Origin: CAZFLD01 sp964519835 | GTDB taxonomy: Bacteria > Spirochaetota > Spirochaetia > DSM-27196 > CAZFLD01 | Assembly: GCA_964519835.1 (NCBI GenBank) | Contig: CAZFLD010000003.1 | Coordinates: 1 to 64,000, forward strand | Length of the DNA: 64,000 nt | Reading direction: 5' to 3' | In this document: in pieces, positions 43,245 through 52,336 of the stretch | How positions within the stretch are numbered: position 1 is the first letter of the stretch | Layout of the letters: every line of letters starts with the position of its first letter | Translations under genes and position numbers: made by a program | The notes under the pieces: model-generated | Databases searched by the model: none | The model's input: the letters and a program-made list of their open reading frames with translations, nothing else | What the model was told of the DNA's origin: nothing

Positions 43245-46200
43245 ATGAACGCAGCTCAAAAAGTCTCGCTCAGTCTACTTATCGCGGTGGTTGTGTTCAG
43301 TGCCTTTGCACTGATCGCGTTCAGCGGTTTTTTTGACTATTTCGAGACGACTTTTTACAACAACCGTGTTGTCAAGACAATCGAGCAGGACCTGAAGGTA
43401 GCTGCGGAGACTATCTCGGGACATCTCGAAGAGGCACGGGCCCGTTTTCGACGGGTAGTTGCCGAGCCGTCAGTCATACGTGTTTTTCAGACAAACAGAA
43501 GCGCAGGCGACATTCAAGAGACCGAAAACTTCTTGGGACGACTGCAAGACGAGATATCCTCACTGCTGTTCGTTCGTGTTGTAGGTGCCGGCAGGCTCCA
43601 CTATAGCAGTCTCCAAAGCGACATCTTAAGCGAGACGGCCTTGGAACGGCGATACCTCCCCCTTTCCGACATCGCCGCCGAACCCGCCCTAAACTCCCTT
43701 GTACTCTCCGAGACCGACGAATACGCACTAACCCTTTCGCCGAACCAAAACATGATCATCGCGCGCGTCGCTGTGAATACGGAGACCGGAATTCGGCGGG
43801 GCACAGCAATCTTCTACATGTCGGTGAGCGGTCTGAGCCGGGCTCTGATTCGAGAAGGTATTATCGACCCCGGTCGAGAGGTCTCCGTTGTTCGCGGCGA
43901 CGGTTTGTGGATCAATGCACGTGACAACGGACCCTCTAGCCTTCCCTCGAGGCTCAGCGAGGATTGGGACGCGTTGCTGGCCGCCGGTGGGTCCGCGGCG
44001 CTCGAGTCGAGTACGGGAAAGCGATTCCTGACGTTTTTCAACCAATCGCTTCCGTTTGCCGACATTGCGTACCTGGCCCCGTCCGACCTGTTTACCCTCG
44101 ACCCGATCATGCGGATCCTGCTGCTCAGCGGCATCTTTCTTACGACCTTCCTCGTGGTCTTTTTGATCCTCAACGTCCGCCAGGACCCCGTGATTGTGCT
44201 CTCGGAACGGGTCAAGCGATTTCAGATCAATCTCATGCGGGAGTACCTGGAAAATCGGGAAGAGATCAACTGGAATCGGTGGCAACGTGACCTCGAGCGA
44301 CGAAAGGAAGACGTCAATGCCGAGATCAAAAAAGGCGTTGGTCGTCTGCGCGGTCGGAAGGCTGAAAAGGTAGACGAGCTGCTGGAAAAGAGCTGGTCCG
44401 AGATCTTCGATGTTCTTGGCGAAAAGACGACGGAGGAACCGCGACAGGCACCGGATCTTTCGCGGCTGGAAGAGATCGTTGAACGAGTGGTGAAAAATCT
44501 GTCTTCCATACACGTCGAGCCATCGCGCGCGCGCTCCGCAAGAGGACCTGCCCAGGCACAAAAAACATCACGGGAACCGGTCCCGGTTCCGGTCGAGGAG
44601 CTCTTGGACGATGAGGACCTTGGTGAAGTCGCGAGCCTCGGGTCCGCCGATGGCGAACTCGACTTCAGCAAGATGAAACGCGTCGAGGTCGAGGATCTTA
44701 CCGACGAAGATGACGTGGCGGCAGCCGAGGAAGTCACCGACCTCGACGAAGTTGGTGAGCTCGAGGAAGCTGTTGAGCTCGAGGAAGCTGGTGAGCTCGA
44801 CGAAGCTGTTGAGCTCGAGGAAGCTGGTGAGCTCGAGGAAGCTGGTGAGCTCGAGGAAGACCAGNNNNNNNNNNNNNNNNNNNNNNNNNNNNNNNNNNNN
44901 NNNNNNNNNNNNNNNNNNNNNNNNNNNNNNNNNNNNNNNNNNNNNNNNNNNNNNNNNNNNNNNNTGAGCTCGAGGAAGCTGGTGAGCTCGAGGAAGCTGG
45001 TGAGCTCGAGGAAGACCAGCAGCCGGACGGGGTCAAGGATGCCGGTGATCTCGATTTCAGCAAGATGAAACCTGTCGAAGTCGAAGACATCAGCGACGAA
45101 GAGGAGGTGTCGGCGGTCGAGGAACTCGCCGAGCTCGACGGGGAAACCAGCGAGCTTAAGGAAGAACTAGAACCGCTCGAGGAAGTCGAAGAGCTGGAGG
45201 GAGCCGCGGAGCCTCAGCCGGTAGGCGCGGAGCCCCTGCCGGTAGCCGCGGAGCCCCGTCCGGAAGTGGGCGAGCTCGAGGAAGAGTTGGAGTCACTCGA
45301 GGAAGTCGGCGAGCTCGAATCGGCCGGCGATCTCGAAGAGACGTCCGCGGCTGACGCACCGGGTGGAGAGGCGGCCGAGCCCGAGGAAGCGGGCGAGCGT
45401 TTCGGGGAAACCAGCGAGCTTGAGGAAGAGCTAGAACCGCTCGAGGAAGTTGATGAGCCTGAGGAAGCCGCGGAGCCCCAGCCGGTAGCCGCGGAGCCCC
45501 ACCGAGAAGCCGCGGAGCCTCAGCCGGTAGCCGCGGAGCCCCACGGAGAAGCCGCAGAGCAGGCGCATGTGGGCAAAACTGCGGAGGTGCAGGAGCGCAA
45601 GGTCGTCGAGGCGACCGAGCGGTTCGATCGAGCGCTTGCCGAGTTGAGGTCGCGACCGACCGTGGGAGAGATTGTCGCCGATACGGAGGATTCCGTACTG
45701 GTTTCTGCTGATCAGGCGGAAATGGAGCCGGAACACATGCCCCCCGAGTTGGGTCATATCTCGGAAGAGCTTGCTCTTCAGCACAAGAGCGATGGGCCCG
45801 AGCACCAACACGACGAGCCCCCCGAAGCCGGCGAGCCTGCCGTTGTCCGCAGGGGCGTTCTCGGAGACTTGTCGGACGCGCTGGACTTGTCGGACCTCGA
45901 GAAGGAGTCGGAGTACGGTGCCGATGACGTGGTTCTTCGCCGAATTGCTTCGGCCGGATCGCGTCACGCGGCCGGTGAAGAAGAAGCACCGAAGGCTGAA
46001 GAACTGTGGCCCGCAACACCAGCTCCAGCTACCGAGGAAGCCGGCGAGCTGGAAGAGGCTGAGGAGCTGGAGGAGGTCGCCGAGCTGGAGGAAGCTCCCG
46101 CTGTAGGGGAAGCGGAAGATGTCGCGGAGGTCGAGGAGCTTGAGGAAGCCGGCGAGCTGGAAGAGGCTGAGGAGCTGGAGGAGGTCGCCGAGCTGGNNNN

Positions 46201-47439
46201 NNNNNNNNNNNNNNNNNNNNNNNNNNNNNNNNNNNNNNNNNNNNNNNNNNNNNNNNNNNNNNNNNNNNNNNNNNNNNNNNNNNNNNNNNNNNNNNNGGGG
46301 AAGCGGAAGATGTCGCGGAGGTCGAGGAGCTTGAGGAAGCCGGCGAGCTGGTGGGAGTCGGTGCGGAGCAAGGTGCAGCCGAGCTTGAGCAACTGGGGTC
46401 GGCGCCGTCGTCGTTTCTGACGAGTGGGTTCTACTTCAACCACGACCTCGCGGTCTATCGGCAGGCAGCTTTGTCCGGCAGCGTGCCGGGCGGCAAGAAA
46501 CCTGGGCGACCGTCGCCGCCGCCGGAGGCTGGAGAGGCGGCTGGTGGACGCCGGGAACAGGGGGGCGCCGATAGCGCAGTCGAGGCAACGGTACAAAAGT
46601 CCCGGGCGGCTGCGGAAGAATCAGCTGCGCCGGAGCCACACGATGCTGTCGAGGAAACGGTTGGTCCGATCAGGGAGTTCGAAGCGGCGGAGTTGAGTGT
46701 TCTCTTGAAGTACGCGGGCCTGGAGCCCGTTATCGAAGCAGGTTCCGATGGTGTGTATCAGATCGCGGGGCAGGTGTACGACGAGCCGCGTGCGCCAGTT
46801 GATGCGGACACAGCTGGGCTTGTTGAATCGGTAGTCTCCGAGGAAGAATCCGACGAGAAAGCTGCGGTTGGGGGCTCCGGGATCGACGCGCTCTTCGGCG
46901 GGGATGATCTGGATTTGTTTGGGGACCTTTCGGGTGACGAATCGGCGGTTCATCGTTCCGTCTTCGACACCGTAGAGCCTGGTGTCATCGAGGACTTCCC
47001 GGTGACGGAGCGTGGAGTCGACTACGACCGAATTCTAGGGCGGTTTAGACGATCGGAGAGCGGGATATACCGCTCTTTGGTTGCCGTCACCCGAGCCTGG
47101 AATGCAAAGTCGGGAGTCATTTTTGTTGAGGAAGGAGACTCCTACCTGCCACGATTCTCAATCGGACTCGTGGAGGACTGCCGCGCAAAGCTCGAGATCG
47201 GAAAGCGCTCGGAGCTCCACCGGCAGATCATTAAGCCTCGACGGATTCTTCTTATCAAACAACCCTTGGACGAGATCTCGTACTTCAACAGGGAGTGTGA
47301 CACTTCTCAGCTCGGGTTTCTGCGCAGATCGATGCTTCTTCCCATTGTCTTCAGGGATTCCGACGCGTATCTTCTCATCGGCGTAGCAGAGTCCACGGAG
47401 ACGATTGCAGAGGCCATACAGCCGATCGCCGGCCGCTAA
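43245..47439 (+). CDS. Large membrane-anchored acidic repeat protein (interrupted by two assembly gaps)
   Basis: I do not recognise this protein. It starts with a membrane helix (about residues 5-30), then an extracytoplasmic domain of about 250 residues that resembles a Cache-like sensor in layout, then a second helix (about 285-310). A charged, probably helical cytoplasmic segment follows. Then comes a very Glu-rich region with an 18-bp repeat (ELEEAG), a 42-bp repeat and a 108-bp repeat. The C-terminal 150 residues form a compact GAF-like domain. A motif LDFSKMK..VEVED occurs twice. The two 100-N gaps shift the apparent frame. If gap 1 is closed by its 55-nt flank overlap and gap 2 by its minimum 17 nt, one open frame of 3957 nt (about 1318 residues) results. 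No kinase, chemotaxis or cyclase domain is visible. GTG at 43224 is an alternative start. Confidence 0.82.
44757..45019 (+). repeat. 18-bp tandem repeat (ELEEAG) with gap 1
   Basis: Units of GAGCTCGAGGAAGCTGGT and close variants run from 44757 to 44864 (six units), then after the gap from 44966 to 45019 (three units). The copy number across the gap is uncertain. Confidence 0.95.
44865..44964. other. Assembly gap 1 (100 N)
   Basis: The 55 nt before the gap (44810-44864) are identical to the 55 nt after it (44965-45019). The neighbouring contigs thus overlap by exactly 55 nt and the gap may have no real sequence, or hide further repeat copies. Confidence 0.95.
45467..45550 (+). repeat. Two 42-bp (14-residue) tandem repeats
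   Basis: Units at 45467-45508 and 45509-45550 encode A-A-E-P-Q-P-V-A-A-E-P-H-x-E, differing at only a few bases. They add a Pro/Ala/Glu-rich linker to the large repeat protein. Confidence 0.9.
46034..46351 (+). repeat. 108-bp tandem repeat (36 residues) with gap 2
   Basis: A unit starting at 46034 recurs at 46142 and again, in part, after the gap at 46297-46351. 108 is divisible by three, so the frame is kept for any copy number. Confidence 0.93.
46197..46296. other. Assembly gap 2 (100 N)
   Basis: The last 55 nt before the gap (46142-46196) equal 46034-46088, and the first 55 nt after it (46297-46351) equal 46106-46160. The assembler met a cycle of 108 bp; the true insert is 17 nt plus a whole number of repeat units. 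Confidence 0.95.
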
Positions 47440-47472
47440 CGCTCCGCACTATACACGCCTGGTAGGATACCC

Positions 47473-48432
47473 GTGTTCTACGGCATACGAAAACTATATC
47501 GGCCCGAAATCTATCAGGGCGCTAGAGTGCGTCGCAGATATTTCGAAGGCTGGTACTTCAAGAGCGTGTTTCCAGATGGCTCTTTGGCCGTTATTCCAGG
47601 CATTTCAAAGGCCGATGACGACCCCCATGCTTTTGTGCAGGTCTTCGACGGCGGCGGTGCCGAGTACCACCGGTTTCCCGTGGAGTCCTTCGAAGCACGG
47701 CGCGATCGATTCGACGTGCGAGTCGGGCAAAATGAGTTTAGCCTCGATGGCTTCCGCCTCGACCTCCCTCGCCACAAAGGCGCGTTTTCGATTAAGGGCC
47801 GTAGCGGGTGGCCGTCGACGCTGCTCCAACCGGGAACGATGGGATGGTACTCTTTTGTGCCGTTTATGGAGTGCAAGCACGGGATTGTTACGATGGATGC
47901 CACCGTCGAAGGAACCCTCAACGATACCGATGTGTCCGGCCGCTTCTACTGCGAGAAGGACTACGGTCGGTCGTTTCCCTCGGCATGGATTTGGATGCAG
48001 TCGAACTCGTTTGGCGCCGTCGGTCGGTCCGTTACGCTTTCAGTTGCCACAATCCCTTTTCTCGGTTTGGAGTTTGCAGGCTTTCTTGCGGGCATACTTG
48101 CCGACGGAACGCTCTATCGATTCACCACGTACAACGGTTCCCGACTTGATGAAATCGATGTGGACGAGGAACACATGCGGATCGTGCTTCGTCGGCGGGA
48201 GCTACGGTTGGTTCTCGAAGCAGTTCGGTCCGGGGGAGTGGATCTGCGTTCGCCGGTGAACGGCATGATGACCGGGCGCGTCAATGAATCACTGGACGCG
48301 CAAATCCACGCTACGTTGGACGTGGCCGGCAACGTGGTTTTTGATGGTACCGGCACGTCGGCCGGTTTGGAGGTGGTGGATGCGCCAAAGCTTACGAGTT
48401 TTCTGAAGAAGGCTCGACGGCATCCGGGTTAG
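47473..48432 (+). CDS. Tocopherol-cyclase-like protein
   Basis: The 319-residue protein contains the family signature RRYFEGWYFKSV (residues 21-32) near its N-terminus, plus FYCEKDYGRSFPSAWIWMQSN mid-protein (family block of 21 residues). It belongs to the tocopherol cyclase-related beta-barrel/lipocalin-like family. Tocopherol synthesis is not expected here, so it more likely binds or modifies a lipid. The start is GTG. It follows the large repeat gene after 33 nt and overlaps the convergent gene at 48392 by 41 nt. Function remains open. Confidence 0.82.
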   Translation: MFYGIRKLYRPEIYQGARVRRRYFEGWYFKSVFPDGSLAVIPGISKADDDPHAFVQVFDGGGAEYHRFPVESFEARRDRFDVRVGQNEFSLDGFRLDLPRHKGAFSIKGRSGWPSTLLQPGTMGWYSFVPFMECKHGIVTMDATVEGTLNDTDVSGRFYCEKDYGRSFPSAWIWMQSNSFGAVGRSVTLSVATIPFLGLEFAGFLAGILADGTLYRFTTYNGSRLDEIDVDEEHMRIVLRRRELRLVLEAVRSGGVDLRSPVNGMMTGRVNESLDAQIHATLDVAGNVVFDGTGTSAGLEVVDAPKLTSFLKKARRHPG

Positions 48433-48919
48433 TGTTGTCCGACAGAGTCTCCTGCAGCTTTTCGCGAAGCGACTTCCCGTCGGATAGATCAAACTCCATG
48501 GCGTGTACGTGTGCCTTCACCTCTCCGGCAAGCTGGTCGAGGGACAAGAACTCGGAGGGAACAGATACAAGCTTGTCCTGATTCTCGTCGTAGATGAATA
48601 CACCCCACCGTCCAGACTTCCCGGCTTCGTTTTTGTACGTTCCTGCGTGCGTCAACTCCGCCCACTCGAATCGTACTTTGTCTCCAAGGGCCGTAAGGCA
48701 CGAGACCCCCTCGTCATCGGTGCGGATATACCCCTTGAGCTGTCCTTGGACAAAGCGGTATAGCTGAACGTCCATGTATACTGCGATCACCGCTGCGATA
48801 ATGCCGGCGATCGGATGGACTATAAGTAGCAAAAGGACCGCGATAACGACAAAGGCCACCATGATGGCTACAAGCCAGTACAGGCGTGGACTGGAACGGA
48901 AGCTAACTCGATACTCCAT
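48392..48919 (-). CDS. Small membrane protein with two helices
   Basis: The 175-residue protein has two membrane helices near the N-terminus (about residues 14-34 and 36-56) and a soluble domain of about 110 residues. That domain has a PH-like pattern (YIRTDDEGVSCLTALGDKVRFEW). No family could be named with certainty. The ATG at 48919 is chosen because AAGGATG precedes it. Its last 41 nt overlap the convergent tocopherol-cyclase-like gene. Confidence 0.75.
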   Translation of the reverse strand: MEYRVSFRSSPRLYWLVAIMVAFVVIAVLLLLIVHPIAGIIAAVIAVYMDVQLYRFVQGQLKGYIRTDDEGVSCLTALGDKVRFEWAELTHAGTYKNEAGKSGRWGVFIYDENQDKLVSVPSEFLSLDQLAGEVKAHVHAMEFDLSDGKSLREKLQETLSDNTNPDAVEPSSENS

Positions 48920-49027
48920 GAAACATCCTTGCAGAAACTCCGGCTTCAACACGCCGGGTACTCCCTTTATGATAGGGCTTTGTGCATTCCCACATCAAGG
49001 ATCTTGAGTACCGGCAAGGGGGGCTAT

Positions 49028-49513
49028 TTGGCAGGTGACAAAGCGAAGCTAGAGCTTTACACGGACGGCGGCAGCCATGGGAATCCCGGTCCCGGGGCAT
49101 GGGCCTATCTACTGCTAGGGTCCAACCTGCGTCTGGAAGAGTCCGGCGCGCGCAAAAACACGACAAACAACCGAATGGAGCTCACGGCCGTAATATGTGG
49201 GTTGAGGGCCGTTGTTGATCGGTTTGGGACCGGGGCGGCGCTTGTCTTGTATACCGATTCGCAGTATGTCCAAAAAGGACTCACCGAGTGGCTACCGAAC
49301 TGGGAACGCAACGGCTGGAGGACCGCCGGGAAAAAGCCGGTGAAAAACAAGGACCTGTGGGTCACGTTGCGGGAGGTATCACAGCAGCTGTCTATTTCCT
49401 GGAATTGGGTAGCAGGTCACAGTGGTGTCCCGGAGAACGAGCGCTGTGATGAGCTGGTGGGCGCGGCGATTGCCGCGGCATGGCGTTCCGGAGTCTGGGA
49501 GGCCGAGAGCTAA
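49028..49513 (+). CDS. rnhA: Ribonuclease HI
   Basis: The 161-residue enzyme cuts RNA in RNA-DNA hybrids. All catalytic residues are visible: Asp13 (YTDGG), Glu51 (RMELTAV), Asp77 (YTDSQYV), His131 and Asp141 (GHSGVPENERCDE). I set the start at TTG 49028, because AAGGGGGG lies four bases upstream and the conserved domain begins at once; open frame further upstream has no match. Confidence 0.94.
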   Translation: MAGDKAKLELYTDGGSHGNPGPGAWAYLLLGSNLRLEESGARKNTTNNRMELTAVICGLRAVVDRFGTGAALVLYTDSQYVQKGLTEWLPNWERNGWRTAGKKPVKNKDLWVTLREVSQQLSISWNWVAGHSGVPENERCDELVGAAIAAAWRSGVWEAES

Positions 49514-49581
49514 AGGGCCGATTTCGGCGGGCGAATTGAAGCAGCGGTCGGTGAACTCCCGTAGTCTTATGTGGAGGAGCG

Positions 49582-51126
49582 GTGCCGATTTTTGCGTATT
49601 CACCCGGCGGATACCACGGCCACCTCGTTACCGTGGAGGTGGATATTCGCCTGGGTATTCCAGGAACGGATGTGGTCGGAATGCCTTCTCTCGCCGTGAG
49701 AGAGGCCAAAGAGCGGGTCAGAGCGGCCACTCGTAATTCAGGGCTGATCTTCCCGCCGAAACGTGTGCTTGTCAATCTGGCCCCGGCGGACGTGCCAAAG
49801 TGGGGAAGTGCGATGGACCTGGCGATTGCCGTCGCAGTCCTCCTTTCGGCCACGGATATACACAACGGGGTGCCCGACCTTACTCGGTTGCGGCGGTACG
49901 CGGACAAAGGACTCTTGGTGCTCGGAGAACTGCGACTCTCCGGCGAAGTCCGCCCAACCCGGGCGGTGCTTGCAGCCGTAGCGGAGGCTAAGCGGGCCGG
50001 TATTGGTACCGCCTTGGTACCGCCGGGAAACGCCGCCGAGGCGTCACTTGTGTCCGGTATGACGGTTCTATCCGCCCCGACGCTTGGCGCGTGCCTGGTA
50101 CCAAGTAGTGCCCCCGCCGAGAGACCCGCCGAAGTACGGCACACCACGGACGAGCCGGATTTTGCCGATCTGGCGGGCAATCAAGACCTGGTTCGACTCT
50201 GCCTCGTGGCTGCCGCCGGTGGCCACAACGTGCTTCTCTTTGGGCCGCCGGGCTCGGGAAAGACCATGTCCGCAGAGCGCCTTCCCGGCATTCTGCCGGA
50301 TCTTTCGGATTCCCAGGCGCTGGAGGTTACCAGGATCCAGTCGCTTCGGGGAGCCCGGATCGGGCAAACCGGTTTGGTTAGGCGTCCGCCTGTTCGTATG
50401 CCGCATCACTCGGCGAGTCGAGAGGGCATGATAGGCGGCGGACGCGAGGTTCTGCCCGGCGAAATCTCTATGGCCCACGCCGGTGTGCTGATACTCGATG
50501 AGGCGCCCGAGTTTCGGCGTGATGTTCTGCAAGCCCTCCGGGAACCCATGGAGTCCGGACGCATTTCCGTGGTTCGAGCCGGCCGCCGCTACGAGTTTCC
50601 TGCGCGTTTCCGCCTGATTATGACGATGAACACCTGCCCGTGCGGAAACAGCGGCCGACCGGGAAGGGTATGCCTCTGCTCGGAGTCGCAGGTGCATCGC
50701 TACTGGAGCCGAATCGGCGGCGCCCTTTTAGACCGGATTGACCTCCGGTACAAGACCACCTATGTGGCTAGAATGCTGAAAGACGTTGCGGAACCCACCG
50801 TGTCGTTACGCCAAAAGGCAATCCGCGCCGTCAGAGCCCAACAGGAGCGCTACCGCGGCCATGCGTGGGATAAAAATGGAACGGTGCCGCCGGGAAAGGT
50901 GACGTACTACTGCGCGCCTGTCGGCGACGGTCCGAGGGTGCTGGCCACGGCCGCTGATCGGTTTGGGCTGTCGCCCCGCGCAGTGCATAGCATTCTCCGG
51001 GTTGCACGCACGATCGCAGATCTGTCGGGCAACGAGACCGTCGGGTCTGACGAGGTGCTCGAGGCGATCTACTACCGTCTGCCGGCGGGAGGGAGCGCTG
51101 CACCGCATTCTTTGCACGCGGTGTAG
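49582..51126 (+). CDS. comM: ComM/YifB-type AAA+ protein (Mg-chelatase-like)
   Basis: The 514-residue ATPase has an N-terminal LonC-like domain (VEVDIRLGIPGTDVVGMPSLAV) and the Walker A FGPPGSGKT. Walker B LILDEAPEF and a Cys-rich NTCPCGNSGRPGRVCLCSESQ loop follow, then a C-terminal Mg-chelatase domain. ComM is a branch-migration helicase used in natural transformation. The start is GTG after GGAGGAG. It is followed by the HtrA gene after 22 nt. Confidence 0.95.
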   Translation: MPIFAYSPGGYHGHLVTVEVDIRLGIPGTDVVGMPSLAVREAKERVRAATRNSGLIFPPKRVLVNLAPADVPKWGSAMDLAIAVAVLLSATDIHNGVPDLTRLRRYADKGLLVLGELRLSGEVRPTRAVLAAVAEAKRAGIGTALVPPGNAAEASLVSGMTVLSAPTLGACLVPSSAPAERPAEVRHTTDEPDFADLAGNQDLVRLCLVAAAGGHNVLLFGPPGSGKTMSAERLPGILPDLSDSQALEVTRIQSLRGARIGQTGLVRRPPVRMPHHSASREGMIGGGREVLPGEISMAHAGVLILDEAPEFRRDVLQALREPMESGRISVVRAGRRYEFPARFRLIMTMNTCPCGNSGRPGRVCLCSESQVHRYWSRIGGALLDRIDLRYKTTYVARMLKDVAEPTVSLRQKAIRAVRAQQERYRGHAWDKNGTVPPGKVTYYCAPVGDGPRVLATAADRFGLSPRAVHSILRVARTIADLSGNETVGSDEVLEAIYYRLPAGGSAAPHSLHAV

Positions 51127-51148
51127 CTTCGAGCTATATTTGGAGTAG

Positions 51149-52336
51149 ATGCGACTCTACAGCCGATTCTACGTGCTATTCGTCGGGATTCTCATGGCGG
51201 CCGTCGGATTTGGCGCAGGTGTGGTGGCTATGCGCCTGTTTGAGCCTGCCGAAGAGCCACCTCGTGAGTTTTCACCGGATTCCGTCCGGAATGAACAGGA
51301 AGCCATCCCTGTTCGCAGCCTCGAAGACTTCAGCGACGAGGAACGAGCCACCATCAGTGTGTATGAGAGTCGCAACGAAGCGGTGGTGAACATAACCACG
51401 CAGGTATTGGCGTACAATTGGTTTTGGGACCCGGTGCCTCGGGACGGTGCGTCGGGTTCCGGTTCTATCATCGATGAGCGAGGCTATGTTCTCACGAATA
51501 ACCACGTTGTTGAAGATGCTTTCCAGATATACATCACGTTGGCCGACGGTACGCGTTTTGAGGGAGAGGTTGTCGGTACCGATGTGGAAAACGACCTCGC
51601 GGTGATCGAGTTCGAGCCCAACGGCGCTCCGCTTACCGTAATACCCATGGGCAGCTCCGGTGATCTGCGGGTCGGGCAGAAGGTCTTGGCGATTGGTAAT
51701 CCGTTTGCGCTGGAGAGGACGTTGACCACCGGGATTGTGTCCGGATTGGGGCGCCCGGTGCGCACTCGGTCCGGGTTGGTGATCCAGGATATGATCCAGA
51801 CCGACGCCTCGATCAACCCCGGAAACTCAGGCGGCCCGCTCTTGGATGCCCAGGGCAATATGATCGGCATCAATACGCAGATCATCTCCACCTCAGGAGG
51901 CTCGATCGGCATCGGATTTGCTGTTCCGGTAGATACGGCAAGTAGGGTTGTGCCCGACCTGATCGAGTTCGGTCGGGTGAGGCGAGGATGGCTCGACATA
52001 ACACCGGTACAGCTGTTCCCTCAGTTGGTGGCCTATGCCAATCTTCCTGTGGATCGAGGGGTCCTGGTCTCACGCGTACAATCAGGCGGGGAGGCTGCGG
52101 AAGCCGGGCTCCGCGGTGGTGATCCAAACATGCCGGTGACAATCAACAGGAGTGTCGCTTATCTCGGCGGCGACATCATCATCGAGCTCGATGGGCAACC
52201 TGTTACCTCTATTTCCGATATGAGGCAGGCTCTCGAGGACAATAGACCGGGGCAAACGGTACCAATCACGGTGATACGCGGCCGCGAAGAGGTCGAGCTG
52301 GAAGTCGATTTGGTGAGCCGGGATGCCGGCCGATAA
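51149..52336 (+). CDS. HtrA/DegP-type periplasmic serine protease
   Basis: The 395-residue protease has an N-terminal membrane anchor (residues 7-29). The trypsin-like triad is His119 (TNNHVV), Asp149 (ENDLAVIE) and Ser227 (NPGNSGGP), and one PDZ domain follows (about 300-390). It probably degrades or senses misfolded envelope proteins, in the DegS style with a single PDZ. The stop overlaps the uvrB start by 14 nt. Confidence 0.95.
   Translation: MRLYSRFYVLFVGILMAAVGFGAGVVAMRLFEPAEEPPREFSPDSVRNEQEAIPVRSLEDFSDEERATISVYESRNEAVVNITTQVLAYNWFWDPVPRDGASGSGSIIDERGYVLTNNHVVEDAFQIYITLADGTRFEGEVVGTDVENDLAVIEFEPNGAPLTVIPMGSSGDLRVGQKVLAIGNPFALERTLTTGIVSGLGRPVRTRSGLVIQDMIQTDASINPGNSGGPLLDAQGNMIGINTQIISTSGGSIGIGFAVPVDTASRVVPDLIEFGRVRRGWLDITPVQLFPQLVAYANLPVDRGVLVSRVQSGGEAAEAGLRGGDPNMPVTINRSVAYLGGDIIIELDGQPVTSISDMRQALEDNRPGQTVPITVIRGREEVELEVDLVSRDAGR

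Noticed and set aside
44757..46351. CRISPR array
   Set aside because: The repeats are contiguous coding units without spacers and stay in frame.
43245..47439. Three separate genes, or a frameshifted pseudogene, in the repeat region
   Set aside because: The frame changes occur only across artificial 100-N gaps, and closing them by the shared 55-nt words restores one frame.
51112..51140. Promoter TTGCAC-17-TATATT for the HtrA-type gene
   Set aside because: The start point would fall at about 51147, two bases before the ATG, leaving no room for the ribosome site. Read-through from comM is simpler.
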